Shown: positions 50,397 through 59,084 of the stretch, one piece after another
Position numbering within the stretch: the stretch's first letter is position 1
Layout: each line of letters starts with the position of its first letter
Position numbers and translations under genes: made by a program
From: Actinomadura sp. 7K507
GTDB taxonomy: Bacteria > Actinomycetota > Actinomycetes > Streptosporangiales > Streptosporangiaceae
DNA length: 64,000 bases
Direction: 5' to 3'
Assembly (NCBI RefSeq): GCF_004348425.1
Contig: NZ_SMKK01000003.1
Location: 42,309-106,308, forward strand
The notes under the pieces: generated by a model
What the model saw: only the letters and a program-made list of their open reading frames with translations
Database searches by the model: none
Told to the model about the DNA's origin: nothing

Positions 50397-51476
50397 GTGA
50401 GCGTCCACGTGCAGCGGGAAGCTGCCGCCGTCCGTGCGGAATGGCTCGGACATCTGCTCTCCACCGTGCCCGCCGACCGTCCGGCCGCAGAGGCCGCGAT
50501 CTCCGAGCTGTACCGGCTGATCGGGCTCGATCCACCGCGTTTCCACTGGGTCGCCTCGCCGCTGGCCGCCGTGGAGACCGTCCCGCCCGGTATGCGGCTG
50601 CGGGCGTCCGAGACCGCGGACCGATTCGCCGCCTGGCCCCTCCCACCGCGGTTCCGCAGGCTGGTCAGCGAATTCACCGCGCGACTCGACGTCTCGATCA
50701 TGCGGGACTACGGTCCACTTGACCGGATCATCGGGCAACTGGTCCGGTCACCGATCAGAGTTTCGGCCAACAGCACGCTCCACACGGCGCTCCGGCCGGT
50801 TCAGGAGACGGCCGGGCGGAACGACGCCTGGTACACGGCTCTTTGCAGGTCCTGGCCCGCCCACTACGACGCGATCCGCCGGACGTCCGGTGTCGTCTTC
50901 ACGCCCGAGCAGGACCGCCTGCTCGACCTGTGGTCGACGGCGGCGCGGTCCTGCGGCTGGTGGTGGCCGCGCGAGCGCGCCTGCGTCGTCTCCGAGCGGC
51001 CCGTCGAGATCCACACCGAGGTCTGGGGCGACGAAGGGGAGGTGCGGCTGCATCGCCCGGACGGTCCCGCGCTCCGTTTCGCCGACGGCTGGGACGTGCA
51101 CGCCTGGCACGGCACGAAGGTGCCGCCGTGGGTGATCGACGACCCGGGCGTCGACCGGATCACGGCGGAGACCAACGTCGAGGTCCGGCGGTGCGCGATC
51201 GAGAAGATCGGCTGGGGCGGCTACATCGACGGGGCCGGGCTGCGGCTCGTGGGCACCGCGCCGGATCCCGGCAACCCCGGCTCGGAACTGCGGCTCTACG
51301 ACTTCCGGGAGCAGACCAGGGTGCTGCTCGCCGTCAACGGCTCCACGGAACGCGACGGGCACCGCCGCCGGTACGGGCTGACCGTGCCGGGCGGCATCGA
51401 CGACCCGGTCGCCGCCGCCGGATGGACCTACGGGCTGTCCGGCGACCAGTACTCACGACTCGTCCGCCGAACCTGA
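50397..51476 (+). CDS. DUF6745-like protein of unknown function
   Basis: 359 aa. The C-terminal half has the pattern HRPDGPALRFADGWDVHAWHGTKVPPWVI, then AETNVEVRRCAIEKIGWGGYI and ELRLYDFREQTRVLLAVNGST, which I recognise as DUF6745. The N-terminal half is helical with Arg/Trp-rich segments. GTG 50397 starts it. The next gene follows within 10 bp, suggesting a two-gene unit. No catalytic motif is evident. Confidence 0.7.
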   Translation: MSVHVQREAAAVRAEWLGHLLSTVPADRPAAEAAISELYRLIGLDPPRFHWVASPLAAVETVPPGMRLRASETADRFAAWPLPPRFRRLVSEFTARLDVSIMRDYGPLDRIIGQLVRSPIRVSANSTLHTALRPVQETAGRNDAWYTALCRSWPAHYDAIRRTSGVVFTPEQDRLLDLWSTAARSCGWWWPRERACVVSERPVEIHTEVWGDEGEVRLHRPDGPALRFADGWDVHAWHGTKVPPWVIDDPGVDRITAETNVEVRRCAIEKIGWGGYIDGAGLRLVGTAPDPGNPGSELRLYDFREQTRVLLAVNGSTERDGHRRRYGLTVPGGIDDPVAAAGWTYGLSGDQYSRLVRRT

Positions 51477-51486
51477 GGTGATTCCC

Positions 51487-51930
51487 ATGACCGTGACTCT
51501 CGCATCTCTTTCCCGGCAGACCGGGCTCGCCGTTCTCGACCATCTCGAACAGTCGGTGAGCATCCCCGTCATCGACGGGCTCCAGGCCCAGGGCGATCTG
51601 ATCGTCGTTCCCGTGTCCGAAATCTCGGCGTCCCTGTCGATCCTGCCGAATGTCGTCTGGACGGACGTGCCGCCCGAAGGCGTCGAGCTGCTCCGGGGCG
51701 CGGCAGGCGGCAACCCGCACACCCTCGTCGCCGACCCGGGCACCTGCCGCTGGACGCGGTACGTGTCGGACGCCGGCCACCTGGCCATCGGCGTCTTCGA
51801 GGCGTCGGCCCCCGTCTACCTGCTGCATCCCGAGCACGGTGCGTCCGGCTGCACGCCGGGCCGCTACGCCGTCCGCCGCCAGCGCGAGTTCACGACCGGC
51901 GGATGGGGCTCCCGCATGGTCGCCGACTGA
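51487..51930 (+). CDS. hypothetical protein paired with the DUF6745-like gene
   Basis: 147 aa from ATG 51487 (GAGGTG upstream; in-frame GTG at 51478 is an alternative). Soluble, mildly acidic, with no signal or membrane segment. It has VIDGLQAQGDLIVVPV, EGVELLRGAAGGNPHTLVADPGTCRW and YLLHPEHGASGCTPGRYAVRRQREF. The GxYxVRRQRE ending resembles small proteins that accompany DUF6745 proteins in actinomycetes. Function unknown. Confidence 0.7.
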   Translation: MTVTLASLSRQTGLAVLDHLEQSVSIPVIDGLQAQGDLIVVPVSEISASLSILPNVVWTDVPPEGVELLRGAAGGNPHTLVADPGTCRWTRYVSDAGHLAIGVFEASAPVYLLHPEHGASGCTPGRYAVRRQREFTTGGWGSRMVAD

Positions 51931-51947
51931 CCCACCGCGACAGGAAA

Positions 51948-51973
51948 CGCCCCCGTCCGGACGGACGGGGGCG
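51948..51973. terminator. bidirectional terminator stem
   Basis: CGCCCCCGTCC-GGAC-GGACGGGGGCG, perfect 11-bp stem between two convergent genes. It can serve both strands. Confidence 0.75.
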
Positions 51974-51997
51974 CGTTGCGCGTGCGGGCCTGGGGCG

Positions 51998-52111
51998 TCA
52001 CCGCTTGAGGGCCTTCGCGATGCGGGCGCGGCGGGCGTTCTTCGCCTCGTTCCGCAGTACCCGTACGCGGTCGCTGATGATGACGGTGTTGCTGAACTCG
52101 GGGCGGATCAT
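51998..52111 (-). CDS. 37-residue basic small protein
   Basis: MIRPEFSNTVIISDRVRV is followed by a strongly basic Arg/Lys/Ala helix ending KALKR. On the minus strand AAGGAG lies 7 bp before the ATG. The upstream 120 bp match the leader of the small basic-protein gene at 57244 block for block. That conserved leader is the main reason to believe it is a gene. Function unknown; a nucleic-acid or ribosome-binding role would fit the charge. Confidence 0.65.
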   Translation of the reverse strand: MIRPEFSNTVIISDRVRVLRNEAKNARRARIAKALKR

Positions 52112-52228
52112 CTCGTTCTCCTTGTTCCCGCCGGGCCCTCTCGGCCCGACATGTACAAGGTTCGTCCTAAGGCCCCCTGCCCCACATCGGGACGACGCCC
52201 TATCCGAGGCCCTTGGACGCCTTAGATC
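52112..52228 (-). promoter_or_regulatory. conserved leader module, copy A
   Basis: On the minus strand the order is GATCTAAGGCGTC (52228-52216), CGTCGTCCCGATGTGG (52197-52182), 8 nt, GCCTTAGGACGAACCT (52173-52158), 5 nt, ATG and CGGGCC-loop-GGCCCG hairpin (52148-52132), then the ribosome binding site. The same blocks with the same spacing recur at 57147-57226. Confidence 0.75.
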
Positions 52229-52303
52229 GTTCGCGGCCTCGCCCCGCGGGGTAAGTCCGTCGCCGGGTGGCCGTAAGGTGCGGTTGATCCGGAGGAGGAC
52301 CCT

Positions 52304-52636
52304 GTGGCGGAAGACGGCGGCAGCCGCACCCGTGACCTTCTTGCCAACGAACGCACTTACCTGGCCTGGCTGCGCACGTCCGCCACCGTGATGGTGCTCG
52401 GCCTGGCCGTCGCCGAGTTCGTCGGGACCGGAGGCGCCCGCTCCCTCGCCGCGGGGATCGTCCTGCTCTGCGTGGGCGTCGCGGGCGTCGTCTATTCGGG
52501 TGTCCGGTACCGGTCCGTCGCACGGGACCTCGAGCACGGCCGACCGCCGGTCGCCCACGGGACCGGGGGCCCGCTGATCGCCGGGATCGTGCTGATCCTC
52601 GCCATCGCCACGGCCATGGCACTGGTGGTCTGGTGA
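52304..52636 (+). CDS. DUF202 (YidH-type) membrane protein
   Basis: 110 aa, GTG 52304 after GGAGGAGG. The opening RDLLANERTYLAWLRTSATVMVLGLAVAEF is the DUF202 signature (NERTxLAWxRT), followed by two more helices. Small three-helix inner-membrane proteins of unknown function. It is divergent from the small basic-protein gene. Confidence 0.9.
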   Translation: MAEDGGSRTRDLLANERTYLAWLRTSATVMVLGLAVAEFVGTGGARSLAAGIVLLCVGVAGVVYSGVRYRSVARDLEHGRPPVAHGTGGPLIAGIVLILAIATAMALVVW

Positions 52637-52674
52637 CGGGCGGCCCGGCCGCGCAGGGGTCGGGCCTTGGACGC

Positions 52675-53169
52675 TTAGGCGACTTCTACGAAACCCAGGC
52701 GGTCGTACAGGTGGCGGGCGCGGCGGTTGCGGCGGGTCACCGCGAGGGTCAGCGTGTCGTGGCCCTGTTCGGCCAGGGCGTGCATGACGGCCTGGATCAG
52801 GCCCCGTCCCAGGCCCTGCCCGGCGTGGGACGGGCTGACGAAAAGGAACGCCAGCAGGGGCAGGTCCTTGTAGAGGGTGACGAGGGCGCCGGCGACGGGA
52901 CGTTCGTCGCGGTCGGCGACGAACGACGCGGCGGGGAGGAAGGCGCCGTACTCGCCGTCCAGGGTGAGCCGGACCTCGCGTGCCGCGCCTCCGGGGCCTT
53001 CCACGTCGGTCTCGTCGGGGGTGCCGCGGTAGGCGTCCCACATGAGGGCGGCGAGCGCGGGGACGTCGTCGCCGGTGAACAGGCGGAAGCCCGGCGGGGG
53101 AGGGGCCGGCGCGTGCAGGGCCGCCTGGAGGCGGCTGCGCACAGGTGCCCCGAACGTCCCGGATGTCAT
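52675..53169 (-). CDS. GNAT family N-acetyltransferase
   Basis: 164 aa. The acetyl-CoA loop is HAGQGLGRGLI (Q/RxxGxG/A), preceded by the beta-strand LLAFLFVSP and followed by HALAEQGHDTLTLAVTRRNRRARHLYDRLGF, the usual GNAT end. A Pro-rich N-terminus of about 25 residues precedes the fold. Substrate unknown. Confidence 0.88.
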   Translation of the reverse strand: MTSGTFGAPVRSRLQAALHAPAPPPPGFRLFTGDDVPALAALMWDAYRGTPDETDVEGPGGAAREVRLTLDGEYGAFLPAASFVADRDERPVAGALVTLYKDLPLLAFLFVSPSHAGQGLGRGLIQAVMHALAEQGHDTLTLAVTRRNRRARHLYDRLGFVEVA

Positions 53170-53236
53170 GGTCGCGAGTCTAGGCGGCGCTCCCGCGCGG
53201 ATCCGGTCGGGGCGCCGGATCCGCGCGGTGGCGGTG

Positions 53237-54736
53237 TCAGCGCTTGTAGCGGCGGCCGTGGATCATGTTGATCATGTTGAGGACGCGCGCCATCTCCTTC
53301 TCGGTGCGGTCGAACGAGGTGAGGTTCATCGTCGAGAACCGCTGCCGGGTGATGGCCTTCGGGCGGGTGAACTCGCGCAGGCCGTCCGCGCCGTGGATGC
53401 GGCCGAAGCCCGACTCCCCGACGCCGCCGAACGGCAGGGCGGCGACCTGGGCGAACGCGGCGAAGGCGTTGATGGACGTCATGCCGGAGCGCATCCGGCG
53501 GGCGACGTCCATCGCGCGGGACCGGTCACCGGAGAAGATCGTCCCGGCGAGCCCGTAGCTGGTCCTGTTGGCCTTCTCGACGGCCTCGTCGAGGTCCTTG
53601 ACGCGGTGCACGGTGATGGTCGGGCCGAACGTCTCCTCGCTGACGGCGGACGAGTCGTCCGGCACGCCGGTCAGCACGACCGGCTCCACGTAGGGCTTGC
53701 GGACGGACTCGGCGCCGCCCACGACGGCCTTGCCGCCCTTGTCCAGGGCGTCCTTGATGTGGCGCTCGATGATGTCGAGCTGGGACGGCATCGTGATCGG
53801 GCCGTAGGCGGCCTCGCGGTCGTAGCCGGGGCGCAGGTCGCGGGCCTTGTCGGTGAGCTTGCCGAGGAACTTGTCGTAGGCGTCGTCGACGACGTAGATG
53901 CGTTCGACGCCGATGCAGGTCTGCCCGGCGTTGGACATGGCGCCCCACAGCGCGGCGTCGGCGGCGGCGTCGAGGTCGGCGTCGGAGTCGACGATGCAGG
54001 CGTCCTTGCCGCCGCATTCGGCGACGATCGGCGTGAGGTTCTCGGCGCAGGCCGCCATGACGCGCTTGGCGGTGCGGGCCGACCCGGTGAAGGCGATCTT
54101 GTCGATGTCCGGGGACGAGGCGAGCGCCGCGCCGGTCTCGCCCAGCCCGGTGATCGTCTGCAGGACGGGGTGCTCGGGGACGACGGCGGCGACCAGTTCC
54201 GCCAGGAACACGCCGACGCCGGGCGTGAACTCCGAGGGCTTGAAGACCACGGCGTTGCCGGCGGCGAGCGCGTAGGCGATCGAGCCCATCGGGGTGAAGA
54301 TCGGGTAGTTCCACGGGCCGATCACGCCGACGACGCCGAGCGGCTGGTACTCCAGCACGCACTTCTGGTTGATCGCCATGAGGCCCGGGAAGACGGTGCG
54401 CGGGCCGAGGGTCTTCTGCGCGTTGCGGGCCGCCCAGTCCAGGTGGGAGATCGCCATGATCGTCTCCAGCTGGGCGTCCTGCACCGGTTTCCCGGTCTCC
54501 TCGTGGACGAGTTCGGCCATCCGGTTGAGGTTGCGGGTGAGCGATCCCTTGATGTTGAGCAGCCGGAGCCGGCGCTCCTTCCAGCCGAGGGCGCGCCACC
54601 AGCCGGCCGCCTCGCGGGCGCGCTCGACCGCTGCGGCGACGGCGGCGGCGTCCTGGACGGGATGCTCGGCGACGACCTCGTTGGTGGCCGGGTTCAGGGA
54701 CGCGAAGGTTTCGGCGCTCTCCGTGGCCACGGACAT
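53237..54736 (-). CDS. aldehyde dehydrogenase family protein (succinate-semialdehyde dehydrogenase-like)
   Basis: 499 aa. NAD(P)-binding motifs GPWNYPIF, KPSEFTPG and FTGSARTAKRV; catalytic Glu in ECGGKDACIV and Cys in SNAGQTCIGVERIYV (about 290); C-terminal PFGGVGESGFGRIHG. The opening LNPATNEVV fits succinate-semialdehyde-type enzymes of actinomycetes, but substrate cannot be assigned with certainty. The tail ends in a Lys/Arg-rich MINMIHGRRYKR. A TetR-type gene is three genes away. Confidence 0.9.
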   Translation of the reverse strand: MSVATESAETFASLNPATNEVVAEHPVQDAAAVAAAVERAREAAGWWRALGWKERRLRLLNIKGSLTRNLNRMAELVHEETGKPVQDAQLETIMAISHLDWAARNAQKTLGPRTVFPGLMAINQKCVLEYQPLGVVGVIGPWNYPIFTPMGSIAYALAAGNAVVFKPSEFTPGVGVFLAELVAAVVPEHPVLQTITGLGETGAALASSPDIDKIAFTGSARTAKRVMAACAENLTPIVAECGGKDACIVDSDADLDAAADAALWGAMSNAGQTCIGVERIYVVDDAYDKFLGKLTDKARDLRPGYDREAAYGPITMPSQLDIIERHIKDALDKGGKAVVGGAESVRKPYVEPVVLTGVPDDSSAVSEETFGPTITVHRVKDLDEAVEKANRTSYGLAGTIFSGDRSRAMDVARRMRSGMTSINAFAAFAQVAALPFGGVGESGFGRIHGADGLREFTRPKAITRQRFSTMNLTSFDRTEKEMARVLNMINMIHGRRYKR

Positions 54737-54839
54737 GAGGAACCTCCCGGGAGGAGCCTGGTAAGTGATTGCTTGCAGGTGTGTACCGGCTAGTAAATCA
54801 CCCTACGTCCCGGGTGGTCACCTCAAGGCGTCAACGGAG

Positions 54840-55628
54840 TCAGTCGCTCCAGAACTGGAACAGCGAGTGGCCGAACTGGATCGGGAACTCCTCCAGGCCC
54901 AGCACGCCGGTGATGTTGAAGATCAGGTCGAAGAACACCTGGTTGACCGGCCCCAGCCACAGCAGGGCGATCAGGATGAGGAACACGTAGCCGCCGTAGG
55001 GGGCGACCTTGTCCACCAGCCGGCTCGGCAGGTAGGGCTCGATGATCCCGAAGCCGTCCAGGCCGGGGATCGGCAGCAGGTTCAGCACCGCCGCCGTCAC
55101 CTGGAGGAACGCCAGGAACGCCACGGCCAGCCAGAACACGCCGTGATCCTGGTGCGCGAAGTTCTTGTACAGCACCGCGAGCATGATCGCGAACAGCGCG
55201 TTGGACAGCGGCCCCGCCGCGGAGATCAGGCTGTGCCTCAGCCTGCCGCGGATCCGGTGCCGCTCGATCCAGACGGCGCCGCCCGGCAGGCCGATCCCGC
55301 CGAGCACGATGAACACCACCGGGATCACGAAGCTGAGCGTCATGTCGGAGTACCTCAGCGGGTTCAGCGTCAGGTAGCCCTTCGAGGCGACGCTGCGGTC
55401 ACCCGACCGGTAGGCCATGTAGGCGTGCCCGAACTCGTGCAGGCACAGCGACAGCACCCACGCCGCCAGCACGAACCCGAACACCGCGAGCCGCGCGGGC
55501 GTGGACGGGTCGTCGGCGTACCGCCAGGCGATCAGGCCGCACAGGACCGTCGCCGCCACGATCGCGAGGAACACCGGGCTCGGCCGGACGGCCGCACCCC
55601 CTCGCGTCCCGTGCGCAGTGCCCTCCAT
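54840..55628 (-). CDS. site-2-type membrane metalloprotease (M50 family)
   Basis: 262 aa with about six membrane helices. Zinc motif HEFGH (H64, E65, H68) and the third ligand in NLLPIPGLDGFG. The domain lacks PDZ and CBS modules, as in the short FtsH-neighbour-type M50 proteins of actinobacteria. Such enzymes cut transmembrane substrates such as anti-sigma factors; none is adjacent. Confidence 0.92.
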   Translation of the reverse strand: MEGTAHGTRGGAAVRPSPVFLAIVAATVLCGLIAWRYADDPSTPARLAVFGFVLAAWVLSLCLHEFGHAYMAYRSGDRSVASKGYLTLNPLRYSDMTLSFVIPVVFIVLGGIGLPGGAVWIERHRIRGRLRHSLISAAGPLSNALFAIMLAVLYKNFAHQDHGVFWLAVAFLAFLQVTAAVLNLLPIPGLDGFGIIEPYLPSRLVDKVAPYGGYVFLILIALLWLGPVNQVFFDLIFNITGVLGLEEFPIQFGHSLFQFWSD

Positions 55629-55706
55629 CGTTCGGCCCCTCTCGCATGCGCCGTCCCCGCCGGCGCCGGTTCCCGTCCGATCTTCGAAGCTACCCGCTCG
55701 CCGGAG

Positions 55707-56291
55707 TCAAGGAGCCGCGATGACCGGGACGACATAGGTGCGCAGGAAGCGGCGCAGCCCCTCGTCGTCGCGGTCGCGGTCCATGACGATCAGCGAGGTG
55801 ATGATGCGGAAGAGGAACTCGATGGTCCCCTCCACCTCGATGTCGGCCCTGAGCGTGCGCTGCCGCTGCGCCTGCTCGAAGTAGGGCCGCACGTACTCGC
55901 AGCACAGCGCGAGCACGTGCTCGCCCGCGCCGGCCACCGCCGCCTGCATGTGCCCCGCCGCCTCCGGCACCAGGAAGTGCGCGATGGTCGGCTCGCTGCG
56001 GACGTAGCGGACCGCGTCCATCGTGCCCTCGACGATCGCCTCCGGCACCGACCGCTCCCGGCGCAGCCGCTCGGCCAGCCGGTCCAGGAACCGGTGCAGG
56101 TCACGGACCACCACGGCCAGGATCAGCTCGTCCCGCCCGCCGCTGACACTGCGGTACACCGTCGCCCGGGACAGCTTCGCCGCGGCCGCGATGTCCTCGA
56201 CCGTGGTCTTGGCGACACCGAAACGGCCGAAGCACTCCTCGGCGGCGTCGATGATCCGTTCGCGGGTCGCGTCGGTGCTGACCGGGGACAT
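55707..56291 (-). CDS. TetR family transcriptional regulator
   Basis: 194 aa. N-terminal helix-turn-helix TRERIIDAAEECFGRFGVAKTTVEDIAAAAKLSRATVYRSVSGG. The C-terminal ligand-binding part is divergent as usual. It is on the same strand as nucS upstream and the M50 gene downstream. Its targets are unknown. Confidence 0.93.
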   Translation of the reverse strand: MSPVSTDATRERIIDAAEECFGRFGVAKTTVEDIAAAAKLSRATVYRSVSGGRDELILAVVVRDLHRFLDRLAERLRRERSVPEAIVEGTMDAVRYVRSEPTIAHFLVPEAAGHMQAAVAGAGEHVLALCCEYVRPYFEQAQRQRTLRADIEVEGTIEFLFRIITSLIVMDRDRDDEGLRRFLRTYVVPVIAAP

Positions 56292-56374
56292 ACCCGAACA
56301 TTACCGGGAGCCCGCGCCCGCATCGCCCGCCCGAGCGGCGCATCCCAGAAGGGCGCGTCTCAGAAGGGCGCGTC

Positions 56375-57055
56375 TCAGAAGAGGGTGCCCTCGTGTTCGA
56401 TGCCGCGCAGGGAGTCGTAGTCGAGGGTGACGCAGTCGATGCCGCGGTCGGTGGCGAGGACGCGCGCCTGCGGCTTGATCTCCTGCGCCGCGAACACGCC
56501 GCGCACGGGCGCGAGATGCGGGTCGCGGTTGAGCAGCTCCAGGTAGCGGGTGAGCTGCTCGACGCCGTCGATCTCGCCCCGTCGCTTGATCTCGATGGCG
56601 ACGGTGGCCATGTCGGCGTCCCGGCACAGGATGTCGACCGGGCCGATCGCGGTCGGGAACTCCCGGCGGATCAGCGACCAGCCGTCCCCGAGCGTGGTGA
56701 TGTGCTCGGCGAGCAGCTCCTGGAGGTGCGCCTCCACGCCGTCCTTCTGCAGGCCGGGGTCCAGCCCGAGTTCGTGGCTGGCGTCGTGCAGGATCTCCTC
56801 GATCGTGAGGATGAGCCGCTCGCCCGACTTGCCGTGCGTGACCGTCCAGCGCGCGATGGCGCCGTTCTCCTCGTGGCTCTCCTCGCGCAGCGAGCAGGGC
56901 GGGTTCATCCAGTTGAGGGGCTTGTAGGCGCGGTCGTCGGCGTGGACGCTCACGCTCCCGTCCGCCTTGATCAGGATCAGGCGGGGGGCCATCGGCAGGT
57001 GGGCGGTGAGCTTGCCGGCGTAGTCGACACTGCAGCGGGCGATAACGAGACGCAC
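56375..57055 (-). CDS. nucS: mismatch-specific endonuclease NucS
   Basis: 226 aa. The opening [21 protein letters not shown] and the DNA-binding N-terminal domain are typical. The nuclease core has D141 in GPVDIL, E155 and K157 in AIEIKRRG, and an EQLTRYLE helix, the PD-(D/E)xK set. NucS replaces MutS/MutL mismatch repair in actinobacteria and is stimulated by the beta-clamp. GTG 57055 is chosen over TTG 57064 because the family begins there. It is divergent from the leader module B and the small basic-protein gene. Confidence 0.95.
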   Translation of the reverse strand: MRLVIARCSVDYAGKLTAHLPMAPRLILIKADGSVSVHADDRAYKPLNWMNPPCSLREESHEENGAIARWTVTHGKSGERLILTIEEILHDASHELGLDPGLQKDGVEAHLQELLAEHITTLGDGWSLIRREFPTAIGPVDILCRDADMATVAIEIKRRGEIDGVEQLTRYLELLNRDPHLAPVRGVFAAQEIKPQARVLATDRGIDCVTLDYDSLRGIEHEGTLF

Positions 57056-57146
57056 ACCGCCCAACCTAGTGGCGCGGCGGGGGCGCGTGGGCCGTGTCGC
57101 GCAGGCCGGCCGCTGAGGCGGCTGCCGCTAAGGCGGCGTCACCGCG

Positions 57147-57243
57147 GATCTAAGGCGTCGTGCCGATGTGGCGGCGGGCGCCTTAGGACGAACCTCTTGG
57201 ATGCCGGGCCGTGATCGGCGCCCGGCCTACGGGAGGAGGGGCC
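57147..57243 (+). promoter_or_regulatory. conserved leader module, copy B
   Basis: GATCTAAGGCGTC (57147-57159) overlaps CGTCGTGCCGATGTGG (57156-57171); then 8 nt, GCCTTAGGACGAACCT (57180-57195), 5 nt, ATG, and GCCGGGC (57203-57209) pairing with GCCCGGC (57220-57226). A GGGAGGAGG ribosome binding site follows. Block 3 is identical to copy A over 16 nt, and block 2 over 15 of 16. Confidence 0.75.
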
Positions 57244-57426
57244 GTGTACCACCACGACATCATGCGGACGATCATGCGGGAGCGGGCCGGCGAGATGCGG
57301 GCGGAGGCGCGGGCCGTCCACGCCGGGCGGCTGGCGCGCCGGGCCCGCGAGTTCTGGGCGGACCGAGCCGAACGGAACGCCCGCCCTGCGCGGCCGTCCG
57401 GCCGCGGCGCCGCACCCGCACGCTGA
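57244..57426 (+). CDS. 60-residue basic small protein
   Basis: From GTG 57244 (GGAGGAGGGG just upstream): VYHHDIMRTIMRERAG, then an Arg/Ala-rich helix and a Pro/Arg tail. It shares with the 37-residue protein at 51998-52111 a helix of the type RxRxxxxRxEAR and, more strikingly, the upstream leader. ATG 57262 is an alternative start. Function unknown. Confidence 0.6.
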   Translation: MYHHDIMRTIMRERAGEMRAEARAVHAGRLARRAREFWADRAERNARPARPSGRGAAPAR

Positions 57427-57564
57427 CCAGGCCCTCGGCCGGCGGGACCGGCCGGGGGCGACCGCTGTAGGAATGAAAACCCTTGTCAACCCCTGGAATT
57501 CTCCGGGAGCCGTGATTAGCGTCCACTGTGGGAGTCATCCTCCGTCTGGCGAAAGGACCCCCGC

Positions 57565-57951
57565 ATGTCTCTTGACGTGACCCCGGAACTCCTGGAGACG
57601 GCGCAGCAGGGCGAGGTCGGCGACGCCGCGTTCGTCGAGTGCATCAGAACGTCCCTCCCGTACGCGTGGGACATGATCAGCGGGCTGGTGGCGCGGCTCC
57701 AGGTGGACGGCGGCGACTTCGCCGACAACCTGACCCCGCCGCCGGACGAGCAGGCCCGCGGCCAGCTGCTCCGCGTCCTGGCGAGCGACGCCATGCGCGG
57801 CACGCTGGAGCGCCACTTCGGCATCAGGCTCGCATTCCAGAACTGCCACCGCGTGGCGGTCTTCCCGGCCAACGAATCCGACGCCTACAGGACGTTCGTC
57901 ACGGCCCGCGAACAGATCCTCAACCAGTCCCCCGAACTCCGCGACTGCTGA
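57565..57951 (+). CDS. SCO5389-family conserved protein of unknown function
   Basis: 128 aa, acidic and soluble, with no signal. SLDVTPELLETAQQGEVGDAAFVECIRTSLPYAW and RVAVFPANESDAYRTFVTAREQILNQSPELRDC are the recognisable ends of a small family conserved next to nucS in Streptomyces and relatives. GAAAGGA precedes ATG 57565. The position downstream of nucS suggests a link, but no function is known to me. Confidence 0.8.
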   Translation: MSLDVTPELLETAQQGEVGDAAFVECIRTSLPYAWDMISGLVARLQVDGGDFADNLTPPPDEQARGQLLRVLASDAMRGTLERHFGIRLAFQNCHRVAVFPANESDAYRTFVTAREQILNQSPELRDC

Positions 57952-58031
57952 CCCCGATCCGCTGACCCGCGGCGTGCCGGTGCCTCCGATGGCCACCCGG
58001 CACGCCGCACGCGTCTGCTCTCGGCGCGGCC

Positions 58032-59030
58032 TCAGGGGACGGCCGCGCGGACCTTCGGCAGGACGTCGGCGCCCAGGCGGGCGATGTTGTCCAGGGTGGC
58101 CGCGCGGGAACCGGCGGCCTCCACCAGCAGGATCAGGTGCCGGATTCCGGTGCGTTCGACGGTGGCCACGAGTGACTCCGCGCAGTCGTCCGGGGAGCCG
58201 ACGGGGTGCAGGTCGCACATGAAGCGCGTGTAGGCGACCGGGTCGCGGGACGGCCGCGGACGGTCGTCCACCGGGACGTATCCCTCCAGGCCAGGGCCCA
58301 GCCAGCGCGGCATCCCGTCCATCAGGGTCCGGACGGCCGCTTCGCGCGTGTCGGCGACCTGCGCCACGTGGGTGGAGATGTGCGGGAGCGACGGGTCGCC
58401 GTGCCGGGCCACCGCCGCGGCCTTCTCGGCGGCGTCCACGTGCATCCCCAGCAGCATGGGCAGGCCGCGTTCTGCCGCCATTGCCTCAGTGGCGGGGGAC
58501 GTGCAGGCGACCACTACCTGCGGCGAGGCAAGCGCGCGCGGGACGACCGGTACTTCGCGGAACTCGAAGTGGTCTCCCGACCAGGACACACGGTCGGAAC
58601 GCAACCAGGAGAGGAGCAGATCCAGGGATTCCGCGAAGCCCTCCTCGTAGCGGGGGAGACCCGTGCCGAACACCTCCAGGTCCCGCCACGGGCCGCCGCG
58701 CCCGACGCCGAGGCGGAAACGGCCGCCGGAAAGCAGCGACAGCATCGCCGCCTGCTCCGCCAGCGCCACCGGGTGCTGCGTGGACAGCACGCTGACCGCC
58801 GTCCCGACGTGGACCCGGCCGGTGAGGGCCAGGAGGTGCCCGGCGAGGACGGTCGCCGACGGGACGACCCCGTACGACATGAAGTGGTGCTCGGCCAGCC
58901 ACACGTCGTCGAACCCGGCCCGTTCGGCGGCGACTGCGGCCTCGACCGTGCGGGCCAGGGCGGCGGCGTCCCCCTGGGCGTCGGAGCGGGGCTCGTACCG
59001 TGTGGTGAGGAGGAAGATTCCTAGGCGCAC
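58032..59030 (-). CDS. LLM class flavin-dependent oxidoreductase, probably F420-dependent
   Basis: 332 aa from GTG at 59030. LLM barrel signatures: RLGIFLLTTRYEP, FDDVWLAEHHFMSYG, RVHVGTAVSVLSTQHPVALAEQ, RFRLGVGRGGP and the ending GIRHLILLVEAAGS. This group uses FMN or, in actinomycetes, more often F420. Substrate unknown. It is divergent from the 3-hydroxyacyl-CoA dehydrogenase across 54 bp. Confidence 0.9.
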   Translation of the reverse strand: MRLGIFLLTTRYEPRSDAQGDAAALARTVEAAVAAERAGFDDVWLAEHHFMSYGVVPSATVLAGHLLALTGRVHVGTAVSVLSTQHPVALAEQAAMLSLLSGGRFRLGVGRGGPWRDLEVFGTGLPRYEEGFAESLDLLLSWLRSDRVSWSGDHFEFREVPVVPRALASPQVVVACTSPATEAMAAERGLPMLLGMHVDAAEKAAAVARHGDPSLPHISTHVAQVADTREAAVRTLMDGMPRWLGPGLEGYVPVDDRPRPSRDPVAYTRFMCDLHPVGSPDDCAESLVATVERTGIRHLILLVEAAGSRAATLDNIARLGADVLPKVRAAVP

Positions 59031-59084
59031 GTCCCCGTCGTACCCGCCATCGTGGCAGCGCGAGCGCTTTGGGAGACTGCCGTC

